Shown in pieces: positions 41,861 through 55,936 of a DNA stretch of 64,000 nt (position 1 is its first letter; each line of letters opens with the position of its first letter). The stretch lies in the NCBI GenBank assembly GCA_003439945.1, contig QVRM01006037.1:248001-312000 (forward strand), read 5' to 3'. The position numbers and the translations under genes are program-made. The notes below the pieces were generated by a model, which saw only the letters and a program-made list of their open reading frames with translations, did not search any database and was not told where the DNA came from. Origin of the DNA: Dermanyssus gallinae (Eukaryota; Arthropoda; Arachnida; Mesostigmata; Dermanyssidae).

Positions 41861-44090
41861 AGAGGTGGCTTCTACGACCACATCCTCAAAGATCTGCTCT
41901 GTAGTTATACACATTTTGTTTGTCTGAACAGCGGAGGTCAAGAAAACCGTCGTTTGGACCTACTTAAAAAGCTAGCAATCGTACGTAGGTGGTGTGTGTG
42001 TCTCTGCATTTCTAAAAATTACAGCAAACGCATGTTAATACCGACTTAATCTTCAGCTAGTAAGTTAGGCGTGTCAGGCACTGTAACACAGTGCTAAGGT
42101 TCGCAGCAGATTGCTACTGTGCGTGACTTGACAACGTGTGGTACATATGGGCTGACTTCTGGACCCAAAAATGACGCAATTAACTGCATCATCCTTAAAA
42201 TGGCTTGGCAACCATGACCCACGTCCATCTTCTGCCACCCCAAGTAATCACTTTACTTTGTTTAGTCTACGATGGAACTGTCACTAGTGCGTAACCGAAG
42301 AACTAGACCAAACAAAACAAAAATCAATTCTTGCGTTGCGATTGCATCGATCGAATTAATAAATAGAGAGGGGAGACATACGGTGGGAGTCATCTGCGTG
42401 TAGCCAGCACGTGTTGTGTTTCCGATGGACCCCACGAGTCATGGCATCATATTAAAAGAGTGTCGGATCGTTTGCTACCTTGCAGCGTAAAACTAGCAGA
42501 CTAAGGAGGCAGAATACCAGCGTTGTCCGATCTAGCTCGGATCTGAAGCCAAACGTTCGGCTTGGCTCGCAGTGAACCCACACATGTTGACAGCAAGATT
42601 GAGCTTTCGTCCTATAGTCTATACGGCGGCCTATACGAAACAGCTTAATGGCTTGGCTATTTCAAATACGCGTGTCTACCTCTGGTTGCCCACCGTCAAA
42701 AAGTAAACACTCAAGAGTACTGCGAACCATGTACGGCCATCAAAAGATGTCCACTAAGGTTAAATCCTAGCTGCAGTCTGGTCCGATGCTTCGAGGGATT
42801 ATCATTGTTGCTTTGGTCGTTGCTTTGGCAGTTTGTCGGCTTAGCCTGGCTATAAGCGGATCTTCAGTCAAAGTGATGACTCTATCATTTTTAGCTCGAA
42901 TAAGCGGACACCAATAGGCATACAAAAATGTCCATTCTACTAGTTCCCCCGTTCTTTCTCGGGATACGTGCGCCTCTCAGCCAGACCGTGCACGTCAACT
43001 TAAATGCATGCCTTCGCTGTTACTACGACAAGTCTGCGTTCTGCGTCGGTAGAACGTCAGGGTCTCAAGTCAAAGTCGTTGAGTTGCCAGAAAAATAAAT
43101 TAATCATATTGGACCCCTAACAATAAAGTGCGTACATTGAACATTACAAAAAACATACACGTGCTAGAGTATGTCACGGTGACAGTGCTGCTATTGAAGC
43201 TCATCTTTGATACGTTTTGATCGCCATTTGAGTGGATATGAGCCACGAGGTCAACCAGAATAGCGGGCAATGAGCCCTAGATCTTTTAATCGATAACTTT
43301 CTGATAGTGCGTTGCGTTGAGATTCGCCCGCGCTTGTTAGCTGTGCCGCTTTAGTCGGGACTGGAACCTTGACACTTTACAAAACAATTATTTTTGCTTC
43401 TCACTATTTAAATACACAACGTACAGGTTTATGCTTGAGCTATGCGACCCTTATTGCACCTTTGTCGGTCGTCTCGGTTATTACTTTGATTGAGCTTCCA
43501 AATATTAGCTACAGTTGATATCGGTTACAGGTGTAGCAGGTAAAAGTACATCGAAGCTTAGGGATACATTATTCATTATCCTCTTGCTTAATCACAAATA
43601 TCGGAATGCAACTTGCATGAGTCTCGAATGGCCTATATGACCTATAATGCACGCAGTTAAACGCGGCCTTGCACTTCATGCAAAATCACATACATTCACA
43701 GATTGGACAGCACAGTTCTGTCTTCGGCAGGCTGTCCCAGCATAAATGAAAATAATAACTGAAAAACATTTGCCTTGGGTGTATTGTGTGTCCTCTATTC
43801 TCCACAGAGGTGCTTTTTGAGAGTTGCCGCTCTAGCTACTTTTAGGCATGTGTGGGCCTTAGTCATGGCCAAGAATAGACAAAAATCGTTACAGGCCAAT
43901 TGTTGGCGCAACAGGGTGGGGAAAATTAGCAGCAACTCTGGAATATAGAAAAAATGAAGCTTCTGGTGTTTCCCACTCCGTTAGGGTAAATACTTTTTTT
44001 TCTGTACGGTTCGTAAGCACAGTGGCGCGCAACTGTAGAATTATTTTGCATTACTTTGTTTACTGGGTTCTATTGCTCATTTGTTACGAT
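41861..44090. other. Featureless stretch
   Basis: More than 2 kb with no microsatellite array, no recognisable element and no long frame. It could be intron or old unique sequence. Confidence 0.45.
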
Positions 44091-44097
44091 TGTAACT

Positions 44098-44260
44098 CTT
44101 GTTGTTGTTGTTGTGGTTGTTGTTCCTATTATTGTAGCTCTTTTTGTTGTTGCTGCTATTACTGTAGCTCTTCTTGTTGGTGCTATTAGTGTAGTAGTAG
44201 TAGTAGTAGTAGTTACTGTTGTTGTTGTTGGTGGTGTAGTTGTTGTTGTTGTTGTCGACG
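44098..44260. repeat. (GTT)n / (AGT)n array
   Basis: GTT triplets with a (TAG)n run at 44192-44212. Confidence 0.9.
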
Positions 44261-44740
44261 TCGTCGTCACAATAACAACCGCTCAATCTTTCACTGCTGC
44301 TATCAGCGGTGCCATTGTTGTTAGGGTTGCTAATACTTCGACTGTCATGCTTATTATAGCTATTGCTTTGTGCCTGCATGCATATTGCTTCGTACGGTAC
44401 GGACAGCACGTTGGTCAGCTGTGCTCGGCTTGAGCTTTTGATCTGCCCTTCGATCTTAGTAGGTAGAGGTGGAAGGGGGCGCTTCGCACCGCTCACCGCC
44501 GCTAGCCGTCTCGGACATGCGACATGCAGGTGCAGCAGCACTAGCAACAACAGCAGGTAGCATATGATGGCTACTTGTCGAAGCGCCGGCCTCGACACCA
44601 CAACGACAATGATGACGACAATTGCGACGTACAAGCCTACCCGCCTGCCTGCCTGCGTTCGCACCGTTGGCACCATCAACCGTCATCAGGCGTCAACTGC
44701 ACATGCATTGCTGGCTGGCTGATGAAAAAAAAGTCTTCAG

Positions 44741-45082
44741 GAACCGCATCATCATCGCCAATACCACCGCCACCACCACCACCACCACAACCTCGCTTTT
44801 CCACTACCTCCAGCAACAGCAGCAGCAGCAGAAACAGCAGAGGAAGCAACAGATATAGATGCACAAGCAGGTGTAGCCGCGGGAGCAGCAGCAGAAGACA
44901 ACGGGGCAGAAGACAACGAAGCAGAAGACAACGAACGCGATGAAGATGAAGACGACATCTTATCAAATCAAGGAGACGGAATGGGGCACGGTGGGGACAT
45001 CGCAGAATCGACGGTCACCGATGTCATCGTTGACGCCAGATGCGCCAGGGTCGCCGCCGGCAAGTGGATTTGTGTGTGGAGG
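44741..45082 (+). CDS. Candidate acidic coding exon (partial, uncertain)
   Basis: A frame open from 44726 follows a possible acceptor (AAGTCTTCAG, AG at 44739-44740). It encodes a His-rich start, LAFPLPPATAAAAETAEEAT, and then AGAAAEDNGAEDNEAEDNER followed by DEDEDDILSNQGDGMGHGGD and IAESTVTDVIVDARCARVAA. The EDN repeats come from three 15-bp units (GCAGAAGACAACGRR) near 44892-44936. The segment after them is free of simple repeats and looks like protein. It then runs into a GTT array, where the frame becomes poly-Val and is no longer credible. AG|GTGGAC near 45081 is a possible donor. The family is unknown, and the neighbouring trinucleotide repeats make this tentative. Confidence 0.3.
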
Positions 45083-45225
45083 TGGACGACAAGAAGAAGA
45101 AGAGCATCTCCTCATTCTCATCGTCGTTGTCACAGCGATCACGGATACACTTCAACGTTCGCCGTCGTGGCCATGATCAACGTGGTCATCATCATCATCA
45201 TCACCGTCGTCATCATCGTAGTCGT

Positions 45226-45242
45226 TGTTGTCGTCATCATCG

Positions 45243-45274
<32 letters not shown>

Positions 45275-45625
45275 GCGGTTGTTGTTGTCACTGTCATTGT
45301 TGTTGTTGTTGCGATTGTTGTTGTCATTGTCATTGTTGTTGTTGCGGTTGTTGTTGTTGCTCTTCTGCTGCTGTTGCTGTTATTGTTGTTGCCGTTGGTG
45401 TTGCGGTTGCTATTGTTGTTGCGGTTGTTGTTTGCGATGTCATCATCATCGTTGTTGTTGTTGCGGTTGTTGTTGTCACTGTCATTGTTGTTTTTGTTGC
45501 GATTGTTCTTGTCATTATCATTGTCGTTGTTGCGGTTGTTGTTGTTGCTCTTCTGCTGCTGTTGCTGTTATTGTTATTGCTGTTATTGTTGTTGCCGTTG
45601 TTGTTGTTGTTGTTGTCGTCGTCGT
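45226..45625. repeat. (GTT)n array with ~200-bp internal duplication
   Basis: Blocks such as GTTGTTGTCACTGTCATTGT and GCTCTTCTGCTGCTGTTGCT recur near 45280-45385 and 45465-45570, suggesting a segmental duplication within the array. Confidence 0.9.
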
Positions 45626-45884
45626 GATGATCGGCATTGACGACTCGTCGACTTCGGGGTGTATCGCGAGTGAACCCGACTTGGCACCGAGAGCTTTCCG
45701 CGAGCCCACGATCGTCCGACCGCAGGGGAACTAATTTCCTAAGGGACGTACCGACCAACCTATCCAGCAGCTGGTCATGCTGCTGCTGCTTTCCTACCTC
45801 TGAAGAACGTTGACGGCGTTGGTCTCGTTTCGTTGACTGGTTCCGTTCAAGCAAGACGCTTGAAGTATTGCTGCTTCATCAAGT

Positions 45885-45912
45885 TGTTGCTGTTGTTGTT
45901 GGTGGTGGTGGT

Positions 45913-45950
<38 letters not shown>

Positions 45951-46090
45951 CGTTGTTGTTGTTGTTGTCGTTGGTGTTGTTTTTGGTTGTTGTTGTTTTG
46001 GTTGTTGTTGTCGTTGTTGTTGCTGTCGTTGTTGTTGCTGTCGTTGTGCTGCTGATAATATTGTGGTCGTTGTTGTTGTTGTTGCTGTTG
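45885..46090. repeat. (GTT)n array
   Basis: GTT/GTC triplets, followed by a (GTC)n run at 46122-46150. An opposite-sense AAC array lies at 46465-46580. Confidence 0.93.
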
Positions 46091-46464
46091 CTGGTGCAAT
46101 GTCGGCGTTGTCCTCGTCATCAGCGCTGTCGTCGTCGTCGTCGTCGTCGTCGTTGTTCTCCGTTGTCTTCGCTGTCATGTGACATTTCTTGATCTCTGTG
46201 ACAATCTTCATCTGGCTGCGCGTACTTAGCGTACTTGGCTATGACCACTTATTTCACTGTTACGGCCACCACTCTTACTGCCTCTGCCTCTGCGGCGGCG
46301 GTGGCGGTGGTTGTTGCTGCTGCTTCTGCTGCCGCTGCAGTTACTCGTGGCCGCCAAAGCCAACGACCAACCAGCATCTGTACCTTTTGGGCTAACTTCC
46401 CAAAGTCTACGCTCGTTCGTAAGCCTCCACCACGCCGCATCCTGCTGTGGAGGCGCTCTACGGA

Positions 46465-46580
46465 CAACGGGACAACAGAAACAGCAAAAACAGCAGCAAG
46501 CAGCATCAACAAGCAGCAACAGCAACAACAACGAGAACAGCAATAACAACAATAACAACAACACAACAGCAGCAGCAGCG
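46465..46580. repeat. (AAC)n array
   Basis: AAC/CAG triplets, opposite in sense to the GTT arrays at 45226-46090. Confidence 0.9.
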
Positions 46581-47665
<1,085 letters not shown>

Positions 47666-47678
47666 AAAACTCGAATTA
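47666..47678. repeat. SINE target-site duplication
   Basis: AAAACTCGAATTA, identical to 47858-47870. Confidence 0.8.
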
Positions 47679-47857
47679 AAACCTTTTTTCGGGCTGACCC
47701 TCAGCCATCGCTTAACGTCCACGGGACTGCTTTTGCATTGCTTCGTAAGACGGATGCCATAAATACAAATGTTCAACAGTGGGGCTCAAACCCGTGTGTC
47801 TCCTTCGGTCAAGAGGCGCACGCGAATTGACCGCGCTACCGGGCTCGACGATTAAAA
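47679..47857 (-). mobile_element. tRNA-derived SINE, family 1, copy 3
   Basis: Minus strand: the head GTCGAGCCCGGTAGCGCGGT is followed by a diverged B box (GGTTTGAGCCCCA), the shared body words CATTTGTATTTATGGC and GAAGCAATGCAAAAGCAGTC, and the 3' hairpin GGCTGAGGGTCAGCCCGAAA. Perfect 13-bp duplications flank it. It matches copies 1 and 2 (17794, 18054) across its length. Confidence 0.9.
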
Positions 47858-47870
47858 AAAACTCGAATTA
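47858..47870. repeat. SINE target-site duplication
   Basis: Second AAAACTCGAATTA, matching 47666-47678. Confidence 0.8.
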
Positions 47871-47881
47871 GAGAATACAAA

Positions 47882-47888
<7 letters not shown>

Positions 47889-47922
<34 letters not shown>
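47889..47922. repeat. (A)n followed by (TA)n
   Basis: An A12-type run leading into about 16 TA units. Confidence 0.9.
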
Positions 47923-47928
<6 letters not shown>

Positions 47929-49090
47929 GATATACATTATTTTACGACATTACATATGGCAGTTACGACGCTGCTATAGATTTTGACCCAACCCAGAAAT
48001 AAAAATAGTTTTGATATACAAAAATTAGTTGTTTGTATGTGTGTTACCGTATCTCCAAAGGCTTCCAAGTAAAAAACATATTCCGTGTTCAACACACAAA
48101 AATATAGCCAGCTCAAGTTAGCGGTTTTAAACCTCGTCTAACCAAAACGACCACACCTTTCGCCTTTCCTATCTACTTCTTTCATGAACGCGTGCGAGAT
48201 TTGCAGTCTACAACTGCAAATTTTAAGCGGATCGCGCTTAAATAATCCGCGGCTATAAACCCAGGAAACGAAGCTTTGAGTATTAAACTGAATTGAGCTC
48301 AATGTCAGACGTATACTGCGTACGCTGTTCGCGCACAATGATGCTATATGATGCACAATTACATGATGCCTCCGAACTGTAAGTCCGAACACTCTGAAAG
48401 TGAAATAAATCATAAGCCAAGGTAACTTTGTCATTTCGAAGTTTCATCATTCTCAGCATAAAACTCAGCGGCAGTTTAGCAACGATGTTCCCAAAGGACC
48501 ATCTTTTTGTCACCTGTGAGTCTTCGTGTCCGTGTGTGTACGCAGCGAGGCCTTATTTGTCAATTGGTGGTTGAATGAGCAACTGGAACTAGCTGGTATG
48601 CAAGCCATTGCACATGTGACTAGCTCGATTACGTATCTAGCCTCCACATCGGGTAGGCAGGTCTATCTAAGGCGTTTCGCTGCGCTTCTACGATGCAATA
48701 AAAATAAAATCAATACATCGTTATTCAACGGTATTCGGCCGCTGGTCAACAAGTTGCTTCCTGTTTCGGGTTTCGCTCGGTTCTTCTTGCGTGTCGTTTC
48801 AGGTGTAGTCGCTCGCCTCTCGTTTCAACGTGGTAGAAGTGTGCTTAATTGTCACGCTGTACCACCAATAAAATAAATACTGGTCTAGCAATGGTGTAAG
48901 ATTAAAAAAAATAGCGCTATTATTACAATCTACACAGCATGTAGAACTAAGATAAGGGCGATATCGTTATTGTACAGCATGCACAGATATCGATAGTGGT
49001 ATTATTTTAGTCTCACATGCTGTATATACTGGCCCTAGCCTAAATACGAGCCTATTTAAATCTCAGATAAGACCTCCTTGGGAACCGTGC
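47923..49090. other. Unassigned stretch
   Basis: A 116-codon plus-strand frame (48526-48876) ends just before CCACCAATAAAATAAATAC and has ordinary composition, but I recognise no family. It could be the end of an old retroelement. Nothing else stands out. Confidence 0.3.
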
Positions 49091-49150
49091 AAGTACCGCG
49101 CCAAGTTCGAACCCACGATTTCCGGTGCTAAGATTGCTGGCCGTTTTTTT
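49000..49150 (-). mobile_element. Possible decayed tRNA-like SINE
   Basis: The minus strand contains CGTGGGTTCGAACTTGGCGC, with a good pol III B box. About 70 bases later, TTTAGGCTAGGGCCAG loosely resembles the 3' hairpin of SINE family 1. An A box was not found. A TA tract lies on the 5' side (from 49168). Confidence 0.3.
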
Positions 49151-49165
49151 CCTTCTCCGTTTCGT

Positions 49166-49167
<2 letters not shown>

Positions 49168-49228
<61 letters not shown>

Positions 49229-49252
49229 AAATTATTTATATATATGTATATA

Positions 49253-49313
<61 letters not shown>
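49168..49313. repeat. Long (TA)n tracts
   Basis: Two long TA runs (49168-49226 and 49257-49313) joined by GAAATTATTTATATATATGT. The word AAGAAATTATT occurs after each run (49227 and 49313), so the TA run plus its neighbour looks duplicated. Confidence 0.95.
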
Positions 49314-49315
<2 letters not shown>

Positions 49316-52300
49316 AAATTATTGCAGTGCAACAAAAATCAATTGCAAACGCAGTGAAGCCTTGCGTGACGAGACGTATTCCCCTACAGACACGCATGCA
49401 TACGTGTGTGCACCGGGTGCAACAGTTTCGCTGGTGGGGTGTTTTCGCCGCTACGACTTGGCTTGGAAGCCTAGCGACTAGCGACGGATGTGGCGAACAG
49501 ATAATGGAAGTCCTGTAGTCCTGTAGTGTGGTCATATCAATTAAACTACTAGTAGACAAATGGGTAGGCGACGTAAGCATCCAAACAACGCAGCAGAAAC
49601 AGTGAGTAAAGCCACTGTAGTGATGTGCTACCAAGCTGTCGTCATCGTCGTTAATGCCAGCAGGAATTCGAACTGTGTGGCAAATTTACGACAAGGCAAA
49701 ACCTCGTTCCGACGGCTAGCTATTTCACCGGTCATTTCACCAGCAGTATTTCACCAGCTCTTCTACATCAGGGGCAACAGGGTCCAGCTTTGCTAAAGTG
49801 GCGACGACTGCAGTGAATTGCTCGCTGGTCTGGCGTCATTGATAACCTCATCCGGCCCGATGAACGACATGGCAACATCGCTTCTTCAGCCGACTATACG
49901 AATATATACTGACATACTCGTTCCGGTCATATCGCTATTGCTCGAGTACTGCTATTGATTGCTACAATCTCGGCTGCCGCTGCTACGGCATTTCTAGTGA
50001 CTCCAACAAAGGCAACAGTGTGCTCCTCCTATTTGGATTGTCTCCATTATACTAGCCTTTTTTTTCATTTGTTTTCTCGCTTTTCCTCTCTCAATCGCAG
50101 GATGTTTCTCGCTCTGTTCGGTTAGCACGTCTGCTTGTGTTCGTATACTTCTTACTGTGGTGGTTTTTGTCGCCCTTCGTCGATATGGCGAAGGGTCAGT
50201 CAGAGCTGACCACTCAATCATCGAGCAATCGAGTCAATTGATCGCCATTTGGCAGTCAGGCAGATTTTACAGCAGAGAAAACGCCCGAGCAAACGAGAAA
50301 GAAACCGAGAAGAGAAGATATATAGAGAGGGATGGGATACAGTGAAAGGACGTAAAAGGTATAACAAGTTGGAAACGGAACAAACGATAACAAAGTAACA
50401 ACACTAACAGCAGCAACAGCAACAACAACAACAGCAACTGCAGCAACAACAACAGCGAGCAAACGCTGAGTGATCAGCGGATTGATCCGTAAGATAGACT
50501 GAGTTTTGATTGGGCGCGCTTTGCCGTCGCTGCTAGTGCTGTTGTCTCTGCCAGATGTTTTTAAACTCGTCATCGTCGTCGTTGAAGGACGTCAAACGCC
50601 AATGCCAAATACGCCATTCTGTATTTCGGATCATGCATCCATTCAAACGTAACAGTCTGTTCTTATGTCATCATCGTTGTTATCAACAACAACAACAATA
50701 GTAACAACAGCAACAACAACAACAACAACAACATCGACGACGACGACGACGAAAACAACAACAGCGACGACGACGAAAACAACATATCGACGACGACACC
50801 CCCATCACTAATGCTCATTGAACCGCTACGTATGCGAAGATATAGCGCGGGGGGTAGGACGCGCGACCAAGTCCTTCCTACCCAGATCCCTACCTGGAAG
50901 CAGCGCAGTACTCGCAGCGACGCAGGTGCATATATACATACACACATATATCTGTGATGTTTGCTAGCAGCTTCTTTCTAGCTCTTGTCCTGATCCCGCC
51001 CCTTAATCCCACAGCATCAGCAACTGCGTATTGACACAGAGGCAGCCGATCGACACGCGACTATTACGTCAACAACTACGACAATTTTGTACAAAGCTTT
51101 AACAAACGATCGGTCAGCGCGCGGACGATTTACCAGCTTCACCCCCCTGTGCTAGGTGCTTCGGTTCGATTGCCATACACAGAGTGTGGGGCGGCTCAAT
51201 CCATATTGGCCACATGCACAATGACCACCCCCCCCCCCCCCGGCGGTCACCATACGAGAGAGAGCAGGCCAAGGGGCGAGCTTGCTCCCCCGTACGTCGT
51301 CCCGTAGAGCCCCGTAGCCGCCGCTGTTGTGCGAACGGCTAACGACGTCTGAAGACGCGGCTTACGTCGCTGCTGATCAGTAGTGCATCTTCTCTCGATG
51401 GAGCAGCTTCGGAAAGCGAGAAGCGAACGAAGAACTCTACCAGCGTTCGGCGACCGGCGCCACGACTGCAGCAGCATCACCAGCAATAGCAACGACAATA
51501 CCATAAACACCACCACCACCACCACAACGATCACCACCGCGAGCAGAAGCGAATCGAAAATTAATCGAACCCATTGGCTGGCACCATGGTCTGTCTAGCT
51601 GGCTAGCTGGCTAGAGATAGATAGATGTCCGCTCCGCTCCACGCCGCAAAGGTCCGAAGCAGGACGCGGTCTGCTCGCCGCCAGGGTTCAATGGTTACGA
51701 ATCAAGCGTTCGCATACCGTATACGTGTATACGCATGTACGAAGCCATATATATATATATATATATATATTAATATAAACATAAATATATATGTATATAT
51801 ATACACCCCCCAATCAGATAGATGCATGCCGATGCTGATTCAGTCGACGATATGCTCTTACGTCTTACGGATCGCTCCTTGTTGGCTCTATGAAAAGCTG
51901 GCTGAACATATCGTCGGCCGTAGCACACGCCACATGGCAACACCAGTACAGTAAGTGTTCGCGCACAGTCACGGCAATTGTAGTGGTAAAAAACGATGGT
52001 CCCCGTCACAGTTATTGACATAATGGTTACTACCGTTCCTATCTTTATTACTATCACTATTATATTCGTGATTACAACTAATTAGATTATTCCTACTACT
52101 ACTGTAGTGGCTGCAGTTGTCACTGGCATACCGGTGTGTCGTAACGGTGTAAACATGTTACATGTCATGGTCGGTTGTATTAGTATCTTCTCATTGTCAA
52201 AAGCGATTGCAGACTCTATAAAGAGAACACCGTGCAACGTGCTGTGCTTTCATCTCTCAGAGGCTAACTCACGTAAATCATCGGGTTGGATCTTGTTTAT

Positions 52301-54340
52301 AAATATCGAGTCGTTCACCTTCGTTCCTACTATCATCAAATTTACTACACCATAGTGCTGAAATGAAGCTGAAGAACCAAGAGAGCCAATTTTTGCTTCT
52401 TTTCTGCTTCAGAGCGACGGCCGCGCTAGTCCAAGGCCATTTAAAGTTGCCTTTAAAGCTCGTACTTTTCAGCTGTGGTCAACATTATGAGTTTTAAACC
52501 GCTTTATATAAGGTGTCAATAAACACGATGAGAAGAAAATTCCAAAGATGCTAGAAGGGTCCGCTCGCTAATGGCGGGGTACGAGGCGCGTAAATGAAGA
52601 AAAGTCTTCGCGCTACAACGCCTTGACCACCAGTCGAAGTATTACAGCATATCTTTGCTGTAGCCTATGTTCAAGTCTGCCCCCTGTTACAGTTAAAATG
52701 ATCTCGCTTGTTTTTAGCGCAGGTATTGTTCTATCTGCGCACAATGGGTAAACACTTAGTACGCATGAAGTACTCAACCTAATTAATTTAAAATAATTAG
52801 ATCACGCTCATCAGATTGAAGCGTCTTTGTCGATGTTGTGTATTCTACTCTTTAAAAAACCGCTGACTTCTGCATGTCATGTTCAGGATAAAACGACAAG
52901 TCGTATACAATGGAAAGTGTATAGTCATCAGCCTTGTTTTTACAATATTTCTGCGGCTATCAACTGGGTTATACACCAGTGCTGTTCATACAAAAAGGGC
53001 TCCTGTTCCCAAATGTTGCGCTTAGCTACACTAAAATGCGCGTTCAGTAAATTGTGTTTCCTCGTCATTTTATATAGTACTATATTCTTTGCCCAACGAA
53101 CATAAAGGGTAACATAAAGACGCTTTTACAATCAAATAAGGGAATGACTATAATTAATCCGGTAGCAACCGTTTAGTTTGAATTTGTAAGACACATAGTA
53201 ATGCCAACTCCACTACACATAATAGATTAGCATAGAGCAAAACGCGTATTTGTCTATAGTTGGTAGAATCAGCTTAACAATTTGTTACTCTAATCGATTT
53301 TCGTTACGTTATTGGAATCCTCATGCTTCTGGCTAGAGGCCGTCACAACAACAATAATATGATGCTGCACATACAATTGACATTTCGCCATGTATGTATA
53401 TATATATATATATATATATGGGCGTTGTAAGGCGTGTCAAACAAATCCAGCTGATACTGACCGAATGCGACTGACTGAATGTGACGTATCTTGCTAGATC
53501 TGGATGGGCGTATAGCGGCCTGCAAGCCGTGGATGGAGCACTCGAAATGCTGGATGTCGCCGAGTTTATTCGATTATTTATTGCATCGCCGAACTTGCAA
53601 TCAATAAGCGACAATGAAGCGACAGAGAAACAAGATAGACATAGATCTAAGCGACGTGGGGGATCCTAACGTCGAGTGTCGACCTGTCGTCTTCGTCGTC
53701 ATCGCCACCGTCGAAGTCCGCGTAATTTGTTGCTTCGTGAACGGTAACGTCTGCTGTCTTTGAAGTTTGTACATCCCGGTCTCCAGACACAGAGAAGTCG
53801 ACCACCAACCTTTTTGCGTTATTCGCATTTTGTGTACATAGCCTAACTCAAAAAGAGCAAGAGAGAGAGAGAGGGGAGAAGATAGGAAAGAATCGTCCTC
53901 CCTCTTAATACACTTATGTATGCTTATATGTACGTATGTACGATACGTACATATATTTCCTCTTTTCTCTCGCCTTTCGTCAGAAATGAATTTTCTTAGG
54001 GCACACACACGTATCGCGCGCTGTTGGAGCTCTCCACCCGCTCATTCGCGCGACGACTCCTGACGCTCCGCTGAGGATTTGACCCGTGACGGCGCATGTA
54101 TGTATACGGTACATATCTGATAGATGCGCTCGCCAAGAAGAGAAGGCGGCAACATAGTAAAACGAGATGTTTTCGAGGGGGTTAGTTTCACGTACAGTCC
54201 AGAGAGAGAGAGAGAGAGGGGGGGCGACGGCGAGAAAGCGAGGGAAACGGGATCACAGAGGATGCCGCCATCAGTGTATGCGAATGCGAATTTATGAGAT
54301 GGGGGGTGGAGAAGAATCGTAGAGGCAGCGGTGCCGACTA
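49314..54340. other. Mostly featureless stretch with a few arrays
   Basis: Holds AAC arrays (50395-50455, 50684-50790), a C14 run (51227-51240), GCTAGCTG tandem repeats (51595-51615) and TA runs (51747-51771, 53396-53421). The GC-rich part 51240-51480 could be exonic, but no splice-bounded frame stands out. Frames of 70-95 codons at 52107, 52827 and 53333 match nothing I know. Confidence 0.4.
50684..50790. repeat. (AAC)n / (GAC)n array
   Basis: AAC triplets changing into GAC/GAA triplets, with CGACGACGACGAAAACAAC repeated. Confidence 0.88.
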
Positions 54341-54345
54341 CGGCT

Positions 54346-54495
54346 CCAGCAACAACAACAACAACAACAACGACCACAACAACAACATTAACAACACCAG
54401 CAACAACAACAACATCAGCAACAACAACAACATCAGCAACAACAACAACACCAGCAACAACAACAACACCAGCAACAACAACAACAACAACAAAC
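54346..54495. repeat. (AAC)n array with 18-bp units
   Basis: CAACAACAACAACATCAG and CAACAACAACAACACCAG each occur in tandem, so an 18-bp unit is nested in the AAC repeat. Confidence 0.93.
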
Positions 54496-55608
54496 AGGCT
54501 GGCAAACGCCCGTCCACTAGCCCATCTCGCGGCGGACAGCTTTTCTACCATGACCGGCTAGAGTCACAGCGATGAAGGCTGGGCTTGCCTCCGGATGTTT
54601 CGAGATCAAACGATTTCCTCCTCTCATTGTTGCTGTTTTAGTAGTAGTTGTTGTTGTTGTTGTCATTGTGTCATTGTCATCTGCCGTCGGGGTCAATCGA
54701 CACAAGCTGAACTTGTTGTTGTTATTGTTGTTGCCCCGTTGTCGGTGGCGTCGTAACGATAGTAGTACCCGGTGAAGCGAGGTGGTGAAGCGTGTGTTGT
54801 CTGAGGCGAGATGAGGTGTGTGAAGCTCAGTGACGTAGATCAAGATGTGTTCTTCTTGTTGTTACTGTTGTTTCTGCGATTGTTACGATTGTCGATGTGA
54901 TCGTTGCCGTTCTTCTTACACACTATGAGGGCAGCCGACCTGTGAAGAGCGAGGCAGGCATACCTGCTAGCCGGTGTGCTTCACATCGACTTCAGTTGTC
55001 TGTACCGTTGAATAGTTGTAAGGCTATGTCTCACTTCCGCCCTCTCTTTCTTTTTCTCGCCGTCCACCATCTTCCATAGTGATGGACGCTTTCTCTCGCC
55101 TTCTGATCTTCCATAGTGACAGATCTTGTGGGCGGCCTTATGCGGCCATCTACGATGTATTGTTATACAAGGTTACTTTAACGTGAAACTGAGGCTGCTG
55201 TTAAAAAGCTAATTATTGGTCTGCATAACAAATAGTAATAATAGCGCTTTGCACACACATATATGTGAAGTGTACGTTGCGACGACATCTGGGCTGCATT
55301 CTTCTTCATAGGTTTGTTCTCAGTGACAACAGGACGACACAAAGCCTAAACGTAATCCTCTCTTTCCCTCCTCTCTAAAAAGAGACAAAAAAGCCAAAAG
55401 CAGACAGACCCATCGGCGCGGCTGTCGTAGATCCACTGATGTAGAGTGGCGCATACCTCGTAACATGGGACAGGGGGAAAGATGTCGACATGCCTTCATG
55501 CCACAACGGACATTTGTACAAGGCACACAGCATACCAAATCCGTGTGATTTTCCGGATGAAAATAGCACAGCCGTCTATACAAACGTGTGTAGTATAAAA
55601 CTGACTTT

Positions 55609-55658
<50 letters not shown>

Positions 55659-55925
55659 AATGTAAGCAAGAGTAACTTAAGGAAATTATAAAACAAACGT
55701 ATAAATCACAATGATAGTAGTGCTAAAAACCAAAGAACGCCTTGTAGTAGCAGCGTTATTACCCATAGCAACAGGTGGACGATGGATGTTTGTACGTCGT
55801 CGTGCCTATTGAAATAGACTAGGCTGCCCATCGCTCGATATCATTAGCCACCTGCATACATTGCACAATTGTGTCATTTCCCGTTAGGCAGCAGAACAGA
55901 AGAGGTCGCCACTAAGCTCTACTAG
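54496..55925. other. Non-coding stretch
   Basis: A short GTT run (54645-54665) and a TA run (55614-55654). The 87-codon minus-strand frame at 55320-55583 is Cys-rich in places but is not recognised. Confidence 0.4.
55614..55654. repeat. (TA)n microsatellite
   Basis: About 20 TA units. Confidence 0.95.
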
Positions 55926-55936
55926 GATCCGAGACA

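Noticed and set aside
45879..46211. Minus-strand frame with Asp run, Thr run and Gln run
   Set aside because: All three runs map to triplet arrays. Only the first dozen residues are non-repetitive.
51240..51600. GC-rich stretch as a coding exon
   Set aside because: Frames on both strands are short and arise next to ACC repeats; no splice-bounded frame was convincing.
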